From Pseudothermotoga_B sp051235805 (lineage in GTDB: Bacteria; Thermotogota; Thermotogae; Thermotogales; DSM-5069): DNA of 64,000 nucleotides. The DNA is taken from positions 806,001-870,000 of the forward strand of contig NZ_JBPNXV010000001.1 of assembly GCF_051235805.1 (NCBI RefSeq). The letters run 5' to 3'. This document shows positions 1-7,602 of the stretch, one piece after another (positions within the stretch are counted from its first letter, which is position 1; every line of letters starts with the position of its first letter). Position numbers and translations under genes: made by a program. The notes under the pieces were generated by a model. That model did not search any database. It saw nothing but the letters and a program-made list of their open reading frames with translations, and had not been told where the DNA came from.

Positions 1-186
1 AGCCACAACGTAGTTGTACAGCCATTTGGCTTCGTTGAATAGGTTGAACAGCCTTTGTTTTGTTATTTCAGAAAGGTTGTTCAAACAAATTTTAAGTTCG
101 TACACTATGGGTAGTTGATTTTCTCTTCTCTGTTTAGTTTCAATCCGAGCCCTTTTAATCTTTTCTGCTTTTGCCGTGTTTACCAC
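1..186 (-). CDS. tnpB: IS200/IS605-family TnpB, N-terminal part (runs off left edge)
   Basis: An open frame of 62 codons runs from a GTG at 186 to the window edge without a stop. A GGTGG lies 7 bases upstream of the GTG. The product starts MVNTAKAEKIKRARIETKQR, then IVYELK and later FNEAKWLYNYVV, which matches the usual TnpB N-terminus (basic start, 'YELK', then 'EAKWLYN'). TnpB is the RNA-guided nuclease carried by IS200/IS605 elements. A decayed copy with the same N-terminal pattern (EETKQRRQNQIQVVYELK) lies at 61.8-62.3 kb. The catalytic domains lie outside the window, so whether this copy is intact cannot be seen. Confidence 0.75.
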   Translation of the reverse strand, partial: MVNTAKAEKIKRARIETKQRRENQLPIVYELKICLNNLSEITKQRLFNLFNEAKWLYNYVVA

Positions 187-240
187 TCAAATACCACCTA
201 TTCTACATTAGCAATTACACCACAAGTTTACCACCATTCA

Positions 241-858
241 TCACAATCCCCTGAAAGAGATGTACTTTCTGGTGGGGGTTCTGTAAGGAAATTCCTGAGA
301 GGCTATTCCATTTGAATCTGTTTTGATTGTAGAAAGTGATTTCCAAGTTCCATCAAGGTATTCAAAGGTCACGTCAACGTCTCGCAACGGACTGCCGTTT
401 TCACTCAAAACAATTGCCTTGACGTAGTTGACTCTGCCTATGGTCACAGTTTTTGGAAGAACAGTGATTGTGAGCTCGCTCAAAGCTACTGTTGTAAAAG
501 ACCAAATGGGACCTTCTTTAGTACTGCTGTTCGAATCTTTAGCAACTATTCTTCAAAAGTAAGTCGTGTTCTCAGAAAGATTGCCAATATAAAAACTCGA
601 TGACATTAAATTGCTTACATAAAAAAGAGGTGGGTTATTCTGTGTGCCAAAGTACAGATCATAGAAGAGAAGATCACCATCTGGATCACTGCAGTTCCAG
701 CTGAGCAACAAGTTGTACGGTGAGACACCAACCGCACCGTCAGCTGGACTTGGATTGCTCGGTGTAGTTGGTGGGTAGTTAAGAAGAGTGGCGCATGAAG
801 AGGTTAGAAGGACAAAAAAGCACAATAGTACGAGAAATAAAAAGATGTTTATTCTCAA
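241..858 (-). pseudogene. Broken lipoprotein gene with fibronectin-III-like and Ig-like domains
   Basis: Reading from a TTG at 858 gives a hydrophobic signal sequence ending in LLTSSC (lipobox-like), then a Pro-rich start and a fibronectin-III-like domain (LSWNCSDPDGD, NTTYF). A TGA at 553-555 interrupts the frame exactly where such domains have Trp (TTYxW). The same frame continues as RIVAKDSNSS, PIWSFTT and an Ig-like stretch to 241. The 3' end runs into the IS left end at about 280, and the 5' end abuts another IS footprint at 859. A GGGAG 7 bases before the TTG comes from that IS end. The gene is probably dead, although a TGG-to-TGA change could also be a sequencing error. The original was likely a surface-anchored protein. 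Confidence 0.7.
245..290 (-). repeat. Candidate left-end hairpin of the IS200/IS605 element
   Basis: Just upstream of tnpB is an imperfect hairpin: CCTGAAAG, a short loop, then CTTTCTGG (plus-strand reading). The block GATGTACTTTCTGG reappears as GATGTGCTTTCTGG at about 62320, again just upstream of the start of a tnpB reading frame. Subterminal hairpins at the left end are typical of this IS family. The exact element boundary is not determined. Confidence 0.5.
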
Positions 859-1188
859 TTGACACTCCCAATCCCCTAAAGGGGATGGGATTCTTAGTGG
901 CTGGAGGCCACCTTCCATGGAGCTGTTTTAACTCCATGGCTACAGAGGTGTGGTCTGTACCTTACACCTCTGACGGGTGCCAATCCCACTACTACTTGGC
1001 CGTAGCCAAGATACCTGTTCTCCATCTCTTTTCCAAGGCGAAGATAGCCTTGCAATATAATTATGCACGAAACTCATCCAAATCGCAAGCCCTTACTACT
1101 CCCCTAAAGAAGAGTAGCTTGCAGGCTTGTTCTCTTTGTCACCGCCTCCAATCTTGATATCTTCAGGCTGGAGGATTTTGTGCAAAGT
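859..1188 (-). mobile_element. IS200/IS605-type right end with decayed tnpB tail
   Basis: On the minus strand a short frame EQACKLLFFRGVVRACDLDE resembles a TnpB C-terminal tail. It is followed by about 200 bases rich in hairpins: CAGAGGTGT/ACACCTCTG, CCATGGAG/CTCCATGG and a terminal stem TCCCCTTTAGGGGA that ends in GGGAGTGTCAA. That ending resembles, from memory, right ends of IS605-type elements, where the transcript also serves as the TnpB guide-RNA scaffold. The rest of the element is missing. The end lies directly against the broken lipoprotein gene. Confidence 0.5.
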
Positions 1189-1191
1189 GTG

Positions 1192-2799
1192 TCATCTTGG
1201 TAACTCCAGAATCTTTCCAACGACGTATGGGTTTTTCTTTTGTTCTTCGTAGGGTCTTTCATCTGCGGCTAAAACCGATTTTATGGTTCTTCCATGTCTG
1301 ATTTCGTCTCTTATTCTTTCTATCACATAGCTCAGGAATGTCGTGCCGCCAGTGAGGTTTATGACAACTTCAGTCGCTTCTTTAAGATATTCTTTTGCTT
1401 GGTTCACAATCTGTTCTGTTTCTTCGATACCGGTGAATGGATTCTTCACAATGATCACGCGGTGTTCTCGATTATAACATGCTTTTTCCAAAATATTCGG
1501 AAGAATCCCTTTTCCTTGTTCAGAGGTCACAACAACTAACAAATCTGGTGAAAAATGGTTTAGGACTGTATAAAGAGCTCCTTCTGTGGTTCCAAGAGGA
1601 GTCAGAACGGCTCTTAGTTTAGAGGTTTCTTTTGCTTTCAGTGAGAAATCTTCGAGCTGTGTTTCACTTATTTTCTCGATGGCTTCTCTCAATTTCCCAA
1701 TTCCTGCGAGTTCATCTTTGTTGAAACCAAAATGGGCTATGTGATTTCTCGCTTGTTTGATTGTCTTAGCTTCTTTTCCTAAGATATACGGGTTTGCAGA
1801 CTCTCTTTGTTTTATGTCCAGCACTTTGTCAGGATCTGCTTTGCCTTGGTAGAAGAATAGAATATTTATCAGATACTCTGTGCAAACGCGTAAAGCCATT
1901 CCCAGATCATCGGTCCGTAGGTAGAACTTAACAAGCTCTCTTTCTGCAACCAATTCTTCTTCGTTTAGAAGAATATCTCCAGAATTTGCGTCAAGCTTTT
2001 TGTACCTTTCGATGATTGAATCGATCAAAAGATCGAGTTGTGGCAAGCACCTTTGTATTTCTTCTCTCGTGTCGGTGGTGTCTTTGAACAACTCTAAGAA
2101 CTTAGCCAAGTGTTGTCTCAACAACCTGATCGATCCAAGCCTGACAGAGAGAGAAAGTTGTTCCAGCGCAGATGCAAGGGAACTAAGCCTCTTCGGTTTT
2201 TCTTGATCTTGTTTCTTGTAAGACTCGCTGTTCTTGCCTGTGATCAACTTAGCCAAAGTTTTAGAATAGCCGTATTCTCTGAAAAGCTTCGCTCCGTAGA
2301 TCCATTCGACTATTTCGGTAAGCCCAGTTATATCAACGCACTCTGTTGTTTTTGTGACTTCGTCGTACTTGCCGTAGACTATTCTTACTTCCACGTCTTT
2401 TGTCTCTTTGAGAAACAAAGCGATAACGACTGCCATTAATGGGATCATCCTGAAACTGTGCGTAATGTCTAATAACACCTCATCACCATTGTTCACTCGA
2501 GCTGTCATCTTCTTGACAAGATCTGAGATCATTCCTGTTGGGCTTAGGTTTTCATCTATATCGACACAGCTGTACTTGATCGCTCTATCTTGCAGAAAAG
2601 GCTTAACATTGTCTTCCCAGTTTTGCTTAGATCTTTCAGTGAGAAAGAAGATCACCTCGATTGTCTCAGAAGGTCTCTCTTTGAGGTGATACTCGATCAG
2701 AGCCAATGGAAAAATCTTCTGTTTAGTTTCAAAATCTACAATACGTACAGTGCTTTCAGAATACCTTGACGTTCCAAGAAAGCTTATCAACCTGATCAT
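1192..2799 (-). CDS. CARF-HEPN CRISPR ancillary ribonuclease (Csx1/TM1812-like) with a second CARF-like domain
   Basis: The 535-residue product starts at the ATG at 2799 (GGGAG 8 bases upstream; the ATG at 2814 has no such site). Residues 1-180 form a Rossmann-like CARF domain with DITHSFR at 111-117, matching the DxTHG-type motif of TM1812/Csx1 proteins. A helical middle region carries RNHIAH at 351-356, the R-x4-H catalytic motif of HEPN RNases. Residues 395-535 look like a second CARF-like fold (PLGTTEG, then NLTGGTT at 481-487). Known relatives are activated by cyclic oligoadenylate from type III CRISPR complexes and cut RNA. No cas genes or CRISPR array lie in the window. It follows a secreted S41 peptidase by 16 bases on the same strand. 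Confidence 0.75.
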   Translation of the reverse strand: MIRLISFLGTSRYSESTVRIVDFETKQKIFPLALIEYHLKERPSETIEVIFFLTERSKQNWEDNVKPFLQDRAIKYSCVDIDENLSPTGMISDLVKKMTARVNNGDEVLLDITHSFRMIPLMAVVIALFLKETKDVEVRIVYGKYDEVTKTTECVDITGLTEIVEWIYGAKLFREYGYSKTLAKLITGKNSESYKKQDQEKPKRLSSLASALEQLSLSVRLGSIRLLRQHLAKFLELFKDTTDTREEIQRCLPQLDLLIDSIIERYKKLDANSGDILLNEEELVAERELVKFYLRTDDLGMALRVCTEYLINILFFYQGKADPDKVLDIKQRESANPYILGKEAKTIKQARNHIAHFGFNKDELAGIGKLREAIEKISETQLEDFSLKAKETSKLRAVLTPLGTTEGALYTVLNHFSPDLLVVVTSEQGKGILPNILEKACYNREHRVIIVKNPFTGIEETEQIVNQAKEYLKEATEVVINLTGGTTFLSYVIERIRDEIRHGRTIKSVLAADERPYEEQKKNPYVVGKILELPR

Positions 2800-2815
2800 T
2801 TCTCTTTCTCCCATT

Positions 2816-4189
2816 TCATCGTTTTGAATTGCTTAGCATCTCCAGTACAACCTGAATTGTTCGATCTATACCTTTTGCCTTGGACTGCGGATCTTCTTCA
2901 ACAATTATATCTGGTAGCACCCCTCTTTTATCATCAAAACCACCACAGCGAACAAAGTACTTGAACGATACTCCAAGCTGTAATCTTGTGTTTGGCAAAG
3001 TGAATGGCAAAACATCGCCATAACAAGAAGCAAGCCCTCCAGTTTCTTCACCCACTATCGTGGCAACCTTTAAATCTTTCACCATCGCAGCAAAGTCAGC
3101 TGCTGCCGAAAAGGTCTGAGGTCCAACCAGTACAAAGACGCTGCCGTTGAACAAGAGGTCGTTTTTCTTTGGTTTTTTAAAGCTACTTTTGTTCACGATA
3201 ATCTTTTGGTTGAGTACCTTTACTCTGAATAGCAATATAGGATCAAAGATTCTTAATTTCCTGATCGCGTCGTCTGAATACTTGACATGAACTTCTGCAT
3301 AAACCCTATAAGGTTTATCACTTATGAAGGAATAAAGATATTCAGCGAGTTCTGAACTTCCACCTCCGTTTTTTCTGATGTCTATCATTAGGTTCTTAAT
3401 ATTCTCCTGTTTCATGTGTTCAAAAGATTGCCTGATGAACTCTTTAAGATCTTTCTCATACGCTGAGCCGAATGTGTTGATTCTCAAGATTGCTGTTTGC
3501 TCGATCGCAGAAAAGTCCCACAATTTTTCATTCGAGATATTCATCTGCTCTCTGCGAGCTTTGTACTCTTCAAAGTTCACCGATTTGAGTTCTGTTTTCT
3601 GCAGTGTACCCTGTTTTGTTAAGTACTCAACTTGAAAGCTTTCTTGCTCTTTGAAGATCACCCAGCAGTAGAGATGGAACAACTGGGAGGCTTTGACATA
3701 AGCAAAAGGAGTTCTCTCATAACTGATCGTCTTCAAGATCTCTTCTCTCAGCTTTTCAGAAGACAAACCGTTCAAAGATACCAACACACCTGGTTCTTCA
3801 ATCTTACCTTCAACGTCTGCCAAAATGATTATCTCTTCATCGTTGAAGAACACAAAGATAGGCACTACTTTGCCATTCGCATTGAGATGCTCAGAGAACT
3901 GATCTGTAATAGATAGGTATGTGTGCCCATCTTTGAACTTTGCAACGAACTCAGATAGCAATTTGAAGATCTCTCTGATCTCCCACTGCCCTTTCATCTG
4001 GAGGTGTGCTTTAAGCTTTGAAAATTCATTTTGCGCTTGAGTTTCAGAAAGCGCATGGAATATATTTGGATGAACATCCTTCAGTTTATCGAAAATGAAT
4101 TCGGCATCTTGGAGAACTTCTTGTGCAGAGAACATCTGGGCGATTACACAGACGCTGAGGAGAAGAAAAAGTAAAACTACATCTTTCAT
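2816..4189 (-). CDS. Secreted S41-family peptidase
   Basis: The 457-residue product starts at an ATG with GAGGTGG 8 bases upstream. It begins with a signal peptide (MKDVVLLFLLLSVCVIAQ). The C-terminal half carries the S41 (tail-specific protease) core: DIRKNGGGS, then VGPQTFSAAADFAAM holding the expected nucleophilic Ser, then GEETGG. Residues 20-170 are an N-terminal helical extension seen in S41 'hypothetical' peptidases. It likely acts outside the cytoplasmic membrane. The CARF-HEPN gene follows 16 bases downstream, so the two may share a transcript, though a functional link is not evident. Confidence 0.85.
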   Translation of the reverse strand: MKDVVLLFLLLSVCVIAQMFSAQEVLQDAEFIFDKLKDVHPNIFHALSETQAQNEFSKLKAHLQMKGQWEIREIFKLLSEFVAKFKDGHTYLSITDQFSEHLNANGKVVPIFVFFNDEEIIILADVEGKIEEPGVLVSLNGLSSEKLREEILKTISYERTPFAYVKASQLFHLYCWVIFKEQESFQVEYLTKQGTLQKTELKSVNFEEYKARREQMNISNEKLWDFSAIEQTAILRINTFGSAYEKDLKEFIRQSFEHMKQENIKNLMIDIRKNGGGSSELAEYLYSFISDKPYRVYAEVHVKYSDDAIRKLRIFDPILLFRVKVLNQKIIVNKSSFKKPKKNDLLFNGSVFVLVGPQTFSAAADFAAMVKDLKVATIVGEETGGLASCYGDVLPFTLPNTRLQLGVSFKYFVRCGGFDDKRGVLPDIIVEEDPQSKAKGIDRTIQVVLEMLSNSKR

Positions 4190-4415
4190 TTGATTTGCCA
4201 CCTCTTCAACAGTATAAACGATCAACTACGGAAAAGAACTCAGTTAGTTAGTTGAGACAGATTCTCAACGCAACGGCAAAGGTACGGCCAGAAAGAGTTT
4301 GCTGTGCAAATAATCAACCACTAACGAAGAATCTTCACTCGTCTTTACTATTTCTTCACTGACAAGTATTTATGGGAAAAGATAGCATCACACAGAGTTA
4401 ATGAGCCTTATCTAT

Positions 4416-4437
4416 TATATAAGTGAACGCTTATATA
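4416..4437 (+). promoter_or_regulatory. Candidate ArsR operator
   Basis: A perfect inverted repeat, TATATAAG - TGAACG - CTTATATA, sits 12 bases before the arsR start and runs up against its ribosome binding site. The size and AT-rich dyad match the sites bound by ArsR/SmtB repressors. This suggests autoregulation of the three-gene operon. Confidence 0.6.
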
Positions 4438-4449
4438 CGAGGTGGCTGT

Positions 4450-4755
4450 ATGAAGGTTCACGAGTTGCTCAGAATTCTTTCAAACCCAACTCGACTGCAG
4501 ATTCTTTCACTTCTGCTTGAAGGTGAATTATGTGTATGTCAAATATATGCGACTGTTGGTACATCGCAGCCGAATATCTCTCAGCATCTGAATATACTCA
4601 GGCAATTCAAACTCGTTGATGTCAGGAAAGAAGGAGCCTTTGTATATTATTCAGTCAAGAAACGATCATTACAGGAATACCCGTTCTTGGAATCGATCTT
4701 ACAGAATGCACGAAAAGAATACTCCAAGCCACTGAAGGCTTGCAAGATAAACTGA
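4450..4755 (+). CDS. arsR: ArsR-family metal/metalloid-responsive repressor
   Basis: The 101-residue product starts at an ATG preceded by GAGGTGG. It is a winged-helix protein: SNPTRLQILSLL, then ELCVCQI, the ELCVC metal-binding motif of ArsR proteins, then the recognition helix SQPNISQHLNIL. A third Cys lies near the C-terminus. It would release DNA on binding arsenite, antimonite or another thiophilic ion. It heads an operon with a permease 13 bases downstream and a small thioredoxin. A palindromic operator lies just upstream. Confidence 0.9.
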   Translation: MKVHELLRILSNPTRLQILSLLLEGELCVCQIYATVGTSQPNISQHLNILRQFKLVDVRKEGAFVYYSVKKRSLQEYPFLESILQNARKEYSKPLKACKIN

Positions 4756-4768
4756 AAGGAGATCGAAG

Positions 4769-5863
4769 ATGAGAGAACTCTTGTTGATAGCGCTGGTTTT
4801 CTTGATCTTCTATTTCATACCGTTTGGTTCTTCAATGGTAGATCAAAGTATTCTCAACGGTTTTTATCTGCTTCAAGAGTATGCAAGAGAGCACGTTTTG
4901 TTGTGTCTTGTACCAGCCTTTTTCATAGCCGGAACGATCACCGTGATGCTTAAAAAGGAAGCAGTGTTGAAGTTACTTGGACCCACAGCAAAGAAGATCG
5001 TTTCTTATCCTGTTGCAGCCGTGTCTGGAGGAATACTGGCTGTTTGTTCATGCACCATTCTGCCAATCTTTGGTGGTATCTATAAGAAGGGAGCAGGAAT
5101 TGGTCCTGCCACAACTTTCTTGTTCGCTGGTCCTGCAATAAATGTAGCGGCAATCTTTCTGACTGCACGAGTGCTTGGCTGGGAACTTGGTTTGGCAAGG
5201 CTCATAGCAACGATAACAGCTGCTATCGTTGTGGGAGTTGTTATGGAATTGTTGTACGGACAGAGAGAAAGGTCAAGAGATTCTCTTGTAGCTCAAACAG
5301 AAACGAAAGATGGTTTCAAGGGTGCGATCTTTTTTGCGATACAGCTTTTGTTTTTGATCGTGAGTGGTTTGAGACTTGCTCAGCCTGTAAAAAATCTTTC
5401 GCTTGGTGTTATTGGTCTTTCTGTGGCAGGTATGGCTGTTTTTGGCTTTTCTAAGGACGAGACGAAGGTTTGGCTGATGGAGACTTGGGACTTTGCAAAG
5501 AAGATTCTGCCTTATCTTTTTGTGGGAGTCTTTCTTGCAGGAGTCATTACAAAGGCTTTACCACAAAATGCTGTGGTTGCATTACTTGGGAAGAACAACT
5601 TGATCTCCACATTGATAGGTTCTGTCTTTGGTTCTTTGATGTACTTTGCAACGCTCACCGAGGTACCGATAGTGCAAGCTCTGATCAACCTGGGCATGGC
5701 AAAGGGACCGACACTGGCTCTGCTCATGGCTGGAAACACGCTGAGCCTACCGAGTATGATAGTCATAACAAAACTGCTGGGTAAGAAAAAGGCATTCACA
5801 TATTTCTCACTTGTAGTAATTTTTTCAACTATCTTTGGCATGATTTATGGCGCAATAGCCTGA
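4769..5863 (+). CDS. Permease of the ArsP/UPF0718 (DUF318) family
   Basis: The 364-residue membrane protein has about eight to ten hydrophobic segments in two halves. The motif AVCSCTILPIFGG near residue 90 and FAGPAINV near 120 are typical of this permease family, whose Cys residues may handle soft metals; some members export trivalent organoarsenicals. A second-half signature (TLALLMAGNTLSLPSM) is also present. The position between arsR and a small thioredoxin supports a role in metalloid efflux or resistance. The substrate is inferred. Confidence 0.8.
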   Translation: MRELLLIALVFLIFYFIPFGSSMVDQSILNGFYLLQEYAREHVLLCLVPAFFIAGTITVMLKKEAVLKLLGPTAKKIVSYPVAAVSGGILAVCSCTILPIFGGIYKKGAGIGPATTFLFAGPAINVAAIFLTARVLGWELGLARLIATITAAIVVGVVMELLYGQRERSRDSLVAQTETKDGFKGAIFFAIQLLFLIVSGLRLAQPVKNLSLGVIGLSVAGMAVFGFSKDETKVWLMETWDFAKKILPYLFVGVFLAGVITKALPQNAVVALLGKNNLISTLIGSVFGSLMYFATLTEVPIVQALINLGMAKGPTLALLMAGNTLSLPSMIVITKLLGKKKAFTYFSLVVIFSTIFGMIYGAIA

Positions 5864-5878
5864 AGAGGAGGTAAGAAC

Positions 5879-6121
5879 GTGACGAAGAAGATCGAAGTGC
5901 TTGGGAGTGGTTGCGCAAGGTGTAAACAGACCACGAAGGTTATGGAAATGGCAGTCAAAGAACTTGGAATCGATGCGGTAGTTGAGAAGGTTGAAGACAT
6001 CAACGAGATTGTCAACCGCGGAGTCATGGCAACACCCGCAGTGGCAATCAACGGAAAGATAGTCTTTTCTGGCAAAATACCATCGTTGGAAGAAGCAAAA
6101 GCGCTCTTGAGCAAATCTTGA
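5879..6121 (+). CDS. Small thioredoxin-like redox protein (redox-active disulfide protein 2 type)
   Basis: The 80-residue product starts at a GTG with GAGGAGG upstream, 15 bases after the permease. It carries a GCARCKQT active site (Cys-x-x-Cys) after the first strand and a conserved cis-Pro segment (MATPAVAINGK). This matches the glutaredoxin-size thioredoxins often found beside DUF318/ArsP permeases. It probably passes electrons to, or delivers thiol-bound metalloid to, the permease. That partnership is inferred from operon position. Confidence 0.85.
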   Translation: MTKKIEVLGSGCARCKQTTKVMEMAVKELGIDAVVEKVEDINEIVNRGVMATPAVAINGKIVFSGKIPSLEEAKALLSKS

Positions 6122-6171
6122 AAGAATGAGCGTTGAAGTTAAAGTTTCGCACTGTCAACTAAAAGGTTGAA

Positions 6172-6212
6172 AAAGCACCCCCTTAGAACAGACCACACTA
6201 AGGGGGTGCTTT
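6172..6212. terminator. Bidirectional terminator between trx and the his operon
   Basis: A perfect 14-bp stem (AAAGCACCCCCTTA / TAAGGGGGTGCTTT) lies between two convergent transcripts. Read on the minus strand it ends in a run of five T, so it best serves the his operon. On the plus strand it closes the arsR operon with a weaker T stretch. Confidence 0.85.
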
Positions 6213-6250
6213 GCTTAATTTCTTGCTGAGAAACTCGCCACTTGCATAGG

Positions 6251-6841
6251 TCACTTTTTTCTTCTTTCAAGTTCCTTCATTACGTCTTGAATGGTAATTT
6301 CAGCCTCCACCATCAACACTGTTAAGTGATACAGAAGATCAGCTATCTCCCAAATGAGATTTTCTCTGTTGTCTTGAAGATAGCCGATGATCACCTCAGT
6401 TGATTCTTCACCTAATTTCTTCGCAATCTTTTGCCTGCCTTCCCTGAGGAGCTTTGCTGTGTAAGATCCCTCGGGCATCTGTTCTTTTCTTTGTTTCACC
6501 AATCTGTAAAGCTCCAGCCAAAGATTGGTCGACGATCTTCCTTCACAGCTGTACTCGGTTTTGAAGAAACAACTTCTTCTTCCAGTGTGACAGGCAACTT
6601 TTTCTTCTGGAAAGTCTACTATGTAAAGATATGCATCTTCATCACAATCCTTTCTTATCTCAAGTACCTTCATTTCATTTCCAGAGCTTTCACCCTTTTT
6701 CCATATCTTCTGCCTTTCTCGCGAGAAGAAGTGCGCATAACCAGTTTCTTTGGTGAGCCGCAAAGCCTCTTGGTTCGCATAGGCGAGCATTAATACTTCT
6801 GCAGTCGTCCATTCTTGAACCACCACTGGATAGAGTTCCAT
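6251..6841 (-). CDS. hisIE: Bifunctional phosphoribosyl-AMP cyclohydrolase / phosphoribosyl-ATP pyrophosphatase
   Basis: The 196-residue product starts at the ATG at 6841, overlapping the hisF stop by one base; GGAGGG lies 6 bases upstream. Residues 1-105 are the HisI cyclohydrolase (DCDEDAYLY and CHTGRRSCF supply Zn and Mg ligands). Residues 110-196 are the HisE pyrophosphohydrolase (GEESTEVIIGY, EIADLLYHL). Together they catalyse steps 2 and 3 of histidine synthesis. It is the last gene of the operon and is followed by the terminator. Confidence 0.95.
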   Translation of the reverse strand: MELYPVVVQEWTTAEVLMLAYANQEALRLTKETGYAHFFSRERQKIWKKGESSGNEMKVLEIRKDCDEDAYLYIVDFPEEKVACHTGRRSCFFKTEYSCEGRSSTNLWLELYRLVKQRKEQMPEGSYTAKLLREGRQKIAKKLGEESTEVIIGYLQDNRENLIWEIADLLYHLTVLMVEAEITIQDVMKELERRKK

Positions 6842-7602
6842 CACAGTCCCTCCATTCTTACGCTGACTCCCTGAGCCTTCAAAAAATTCTTCAGCTCCCT
6901 CAGATCGATCTCTCTGAAGTGAAATACAGACGCTGCCAGAGCAGCATCTGCACCTGCCCGAAAAACAATTAGAAAGTCTTCAATCTTTCCTGCGCCGCCA
7001 GAAGCTATTATTGGAAGGTTAGTGAGATCTCTTACAAAAGATATCATCTCTGTGTCATAACCTGCCTTTGTGCCATCTCTATCGATACTTGTGAGCAAAA
7101 TCTCGCCTGCTCCAAGTTTTTCAACTTCACGCACCCAATCTTGCAAGAGTACGCCTGTGTTATTCTTTCCTGAATGGGTGAAAACAAAGAACTTCCCATC
7201 CACTCTCTTTGAATCTATCGCAACAACAACAGCTTGGCTTCCAAAGGTTTGTGAAAGCTTAGTGATCAGTCTTGGTTGTTCAACTGCCGCCGTGTTCAAG
7301 CTGATTTTGTCTGCTCCACAGAGAATGAGCTGTGAAGCTGTCTCAAAATCGTGAATTCCTCCGCCAACTGTGAATGGGATATCTATCTGTTCTGCAACTC
7401 TTTCAACCAAATCGACAACTGTTCTTCGTTTTTCAATCGATGCAGTGATGTCAAGAAAGACAAGCTCGTCGATGCCAATTTCACTGTAAAGTTTTCCAAG
7501 TTCTACAGGATCTCCACTGTCTTGAAGATTTTCAAAGTTTGTCCCCTTCACTACACGCCCGTTTTCCACATCCAAACAAGCTATTATTCTCTTAGTGAGC
7601 AT
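6841..7602 (-). CDS. hisF: Imidazole glycerol phosphate synthase, cyclase subunit
   Basis: The 253-residue TIM barrel has the two expected catalytic Asp residues (ACLDVENGRV near residue 11 and AIDSKRVDGK near 130). Phosphate-binding loops TVGGGI and ASGGAGK are present. With HisH it converts PRFAR and ammonia to imidazole glycerol phosphate and AICAR. The start overlaps the end of hisA by 11 bases, which suggests translational coupling. Confidence 0.97.
   Translation of the reverse strand: MLTKRIIACLDVENGRVVKGTNFENLQDSGDPVELGKLYSEIGIDELVFLDITASIEKRRTVVDLVERVAEQIDIPFTVGGGIHDFETASQLILCGADKISLNTAAVEQPRLITKLSQTFGSQAVVVAIDSKRVDGKFFVFTHSGKNNTGVLLQDWVREVEKLGAGEILLTSIDRDGTKAGYDTEMISFVRDLTNLPIIASGGAGKIEDFLIVFRAGADAALAASVFHFREIDLRELKNFLKAQGVSVRMEGL

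Noticed and set aside
180..240. Possible CRISPR repeats near the CARF gene
   Set aside because: No regularly spaced direct repeats were found around 0-4.4 kb; the repeated text belongs to IS ends.
795..1157. Plus-strand frame of 120 codons across the IS footprint
   Set aside because: It is rich in Cys, Ser and Leu without family similarity, lacks a ribosome site and runs through palindromes of the IS right end.
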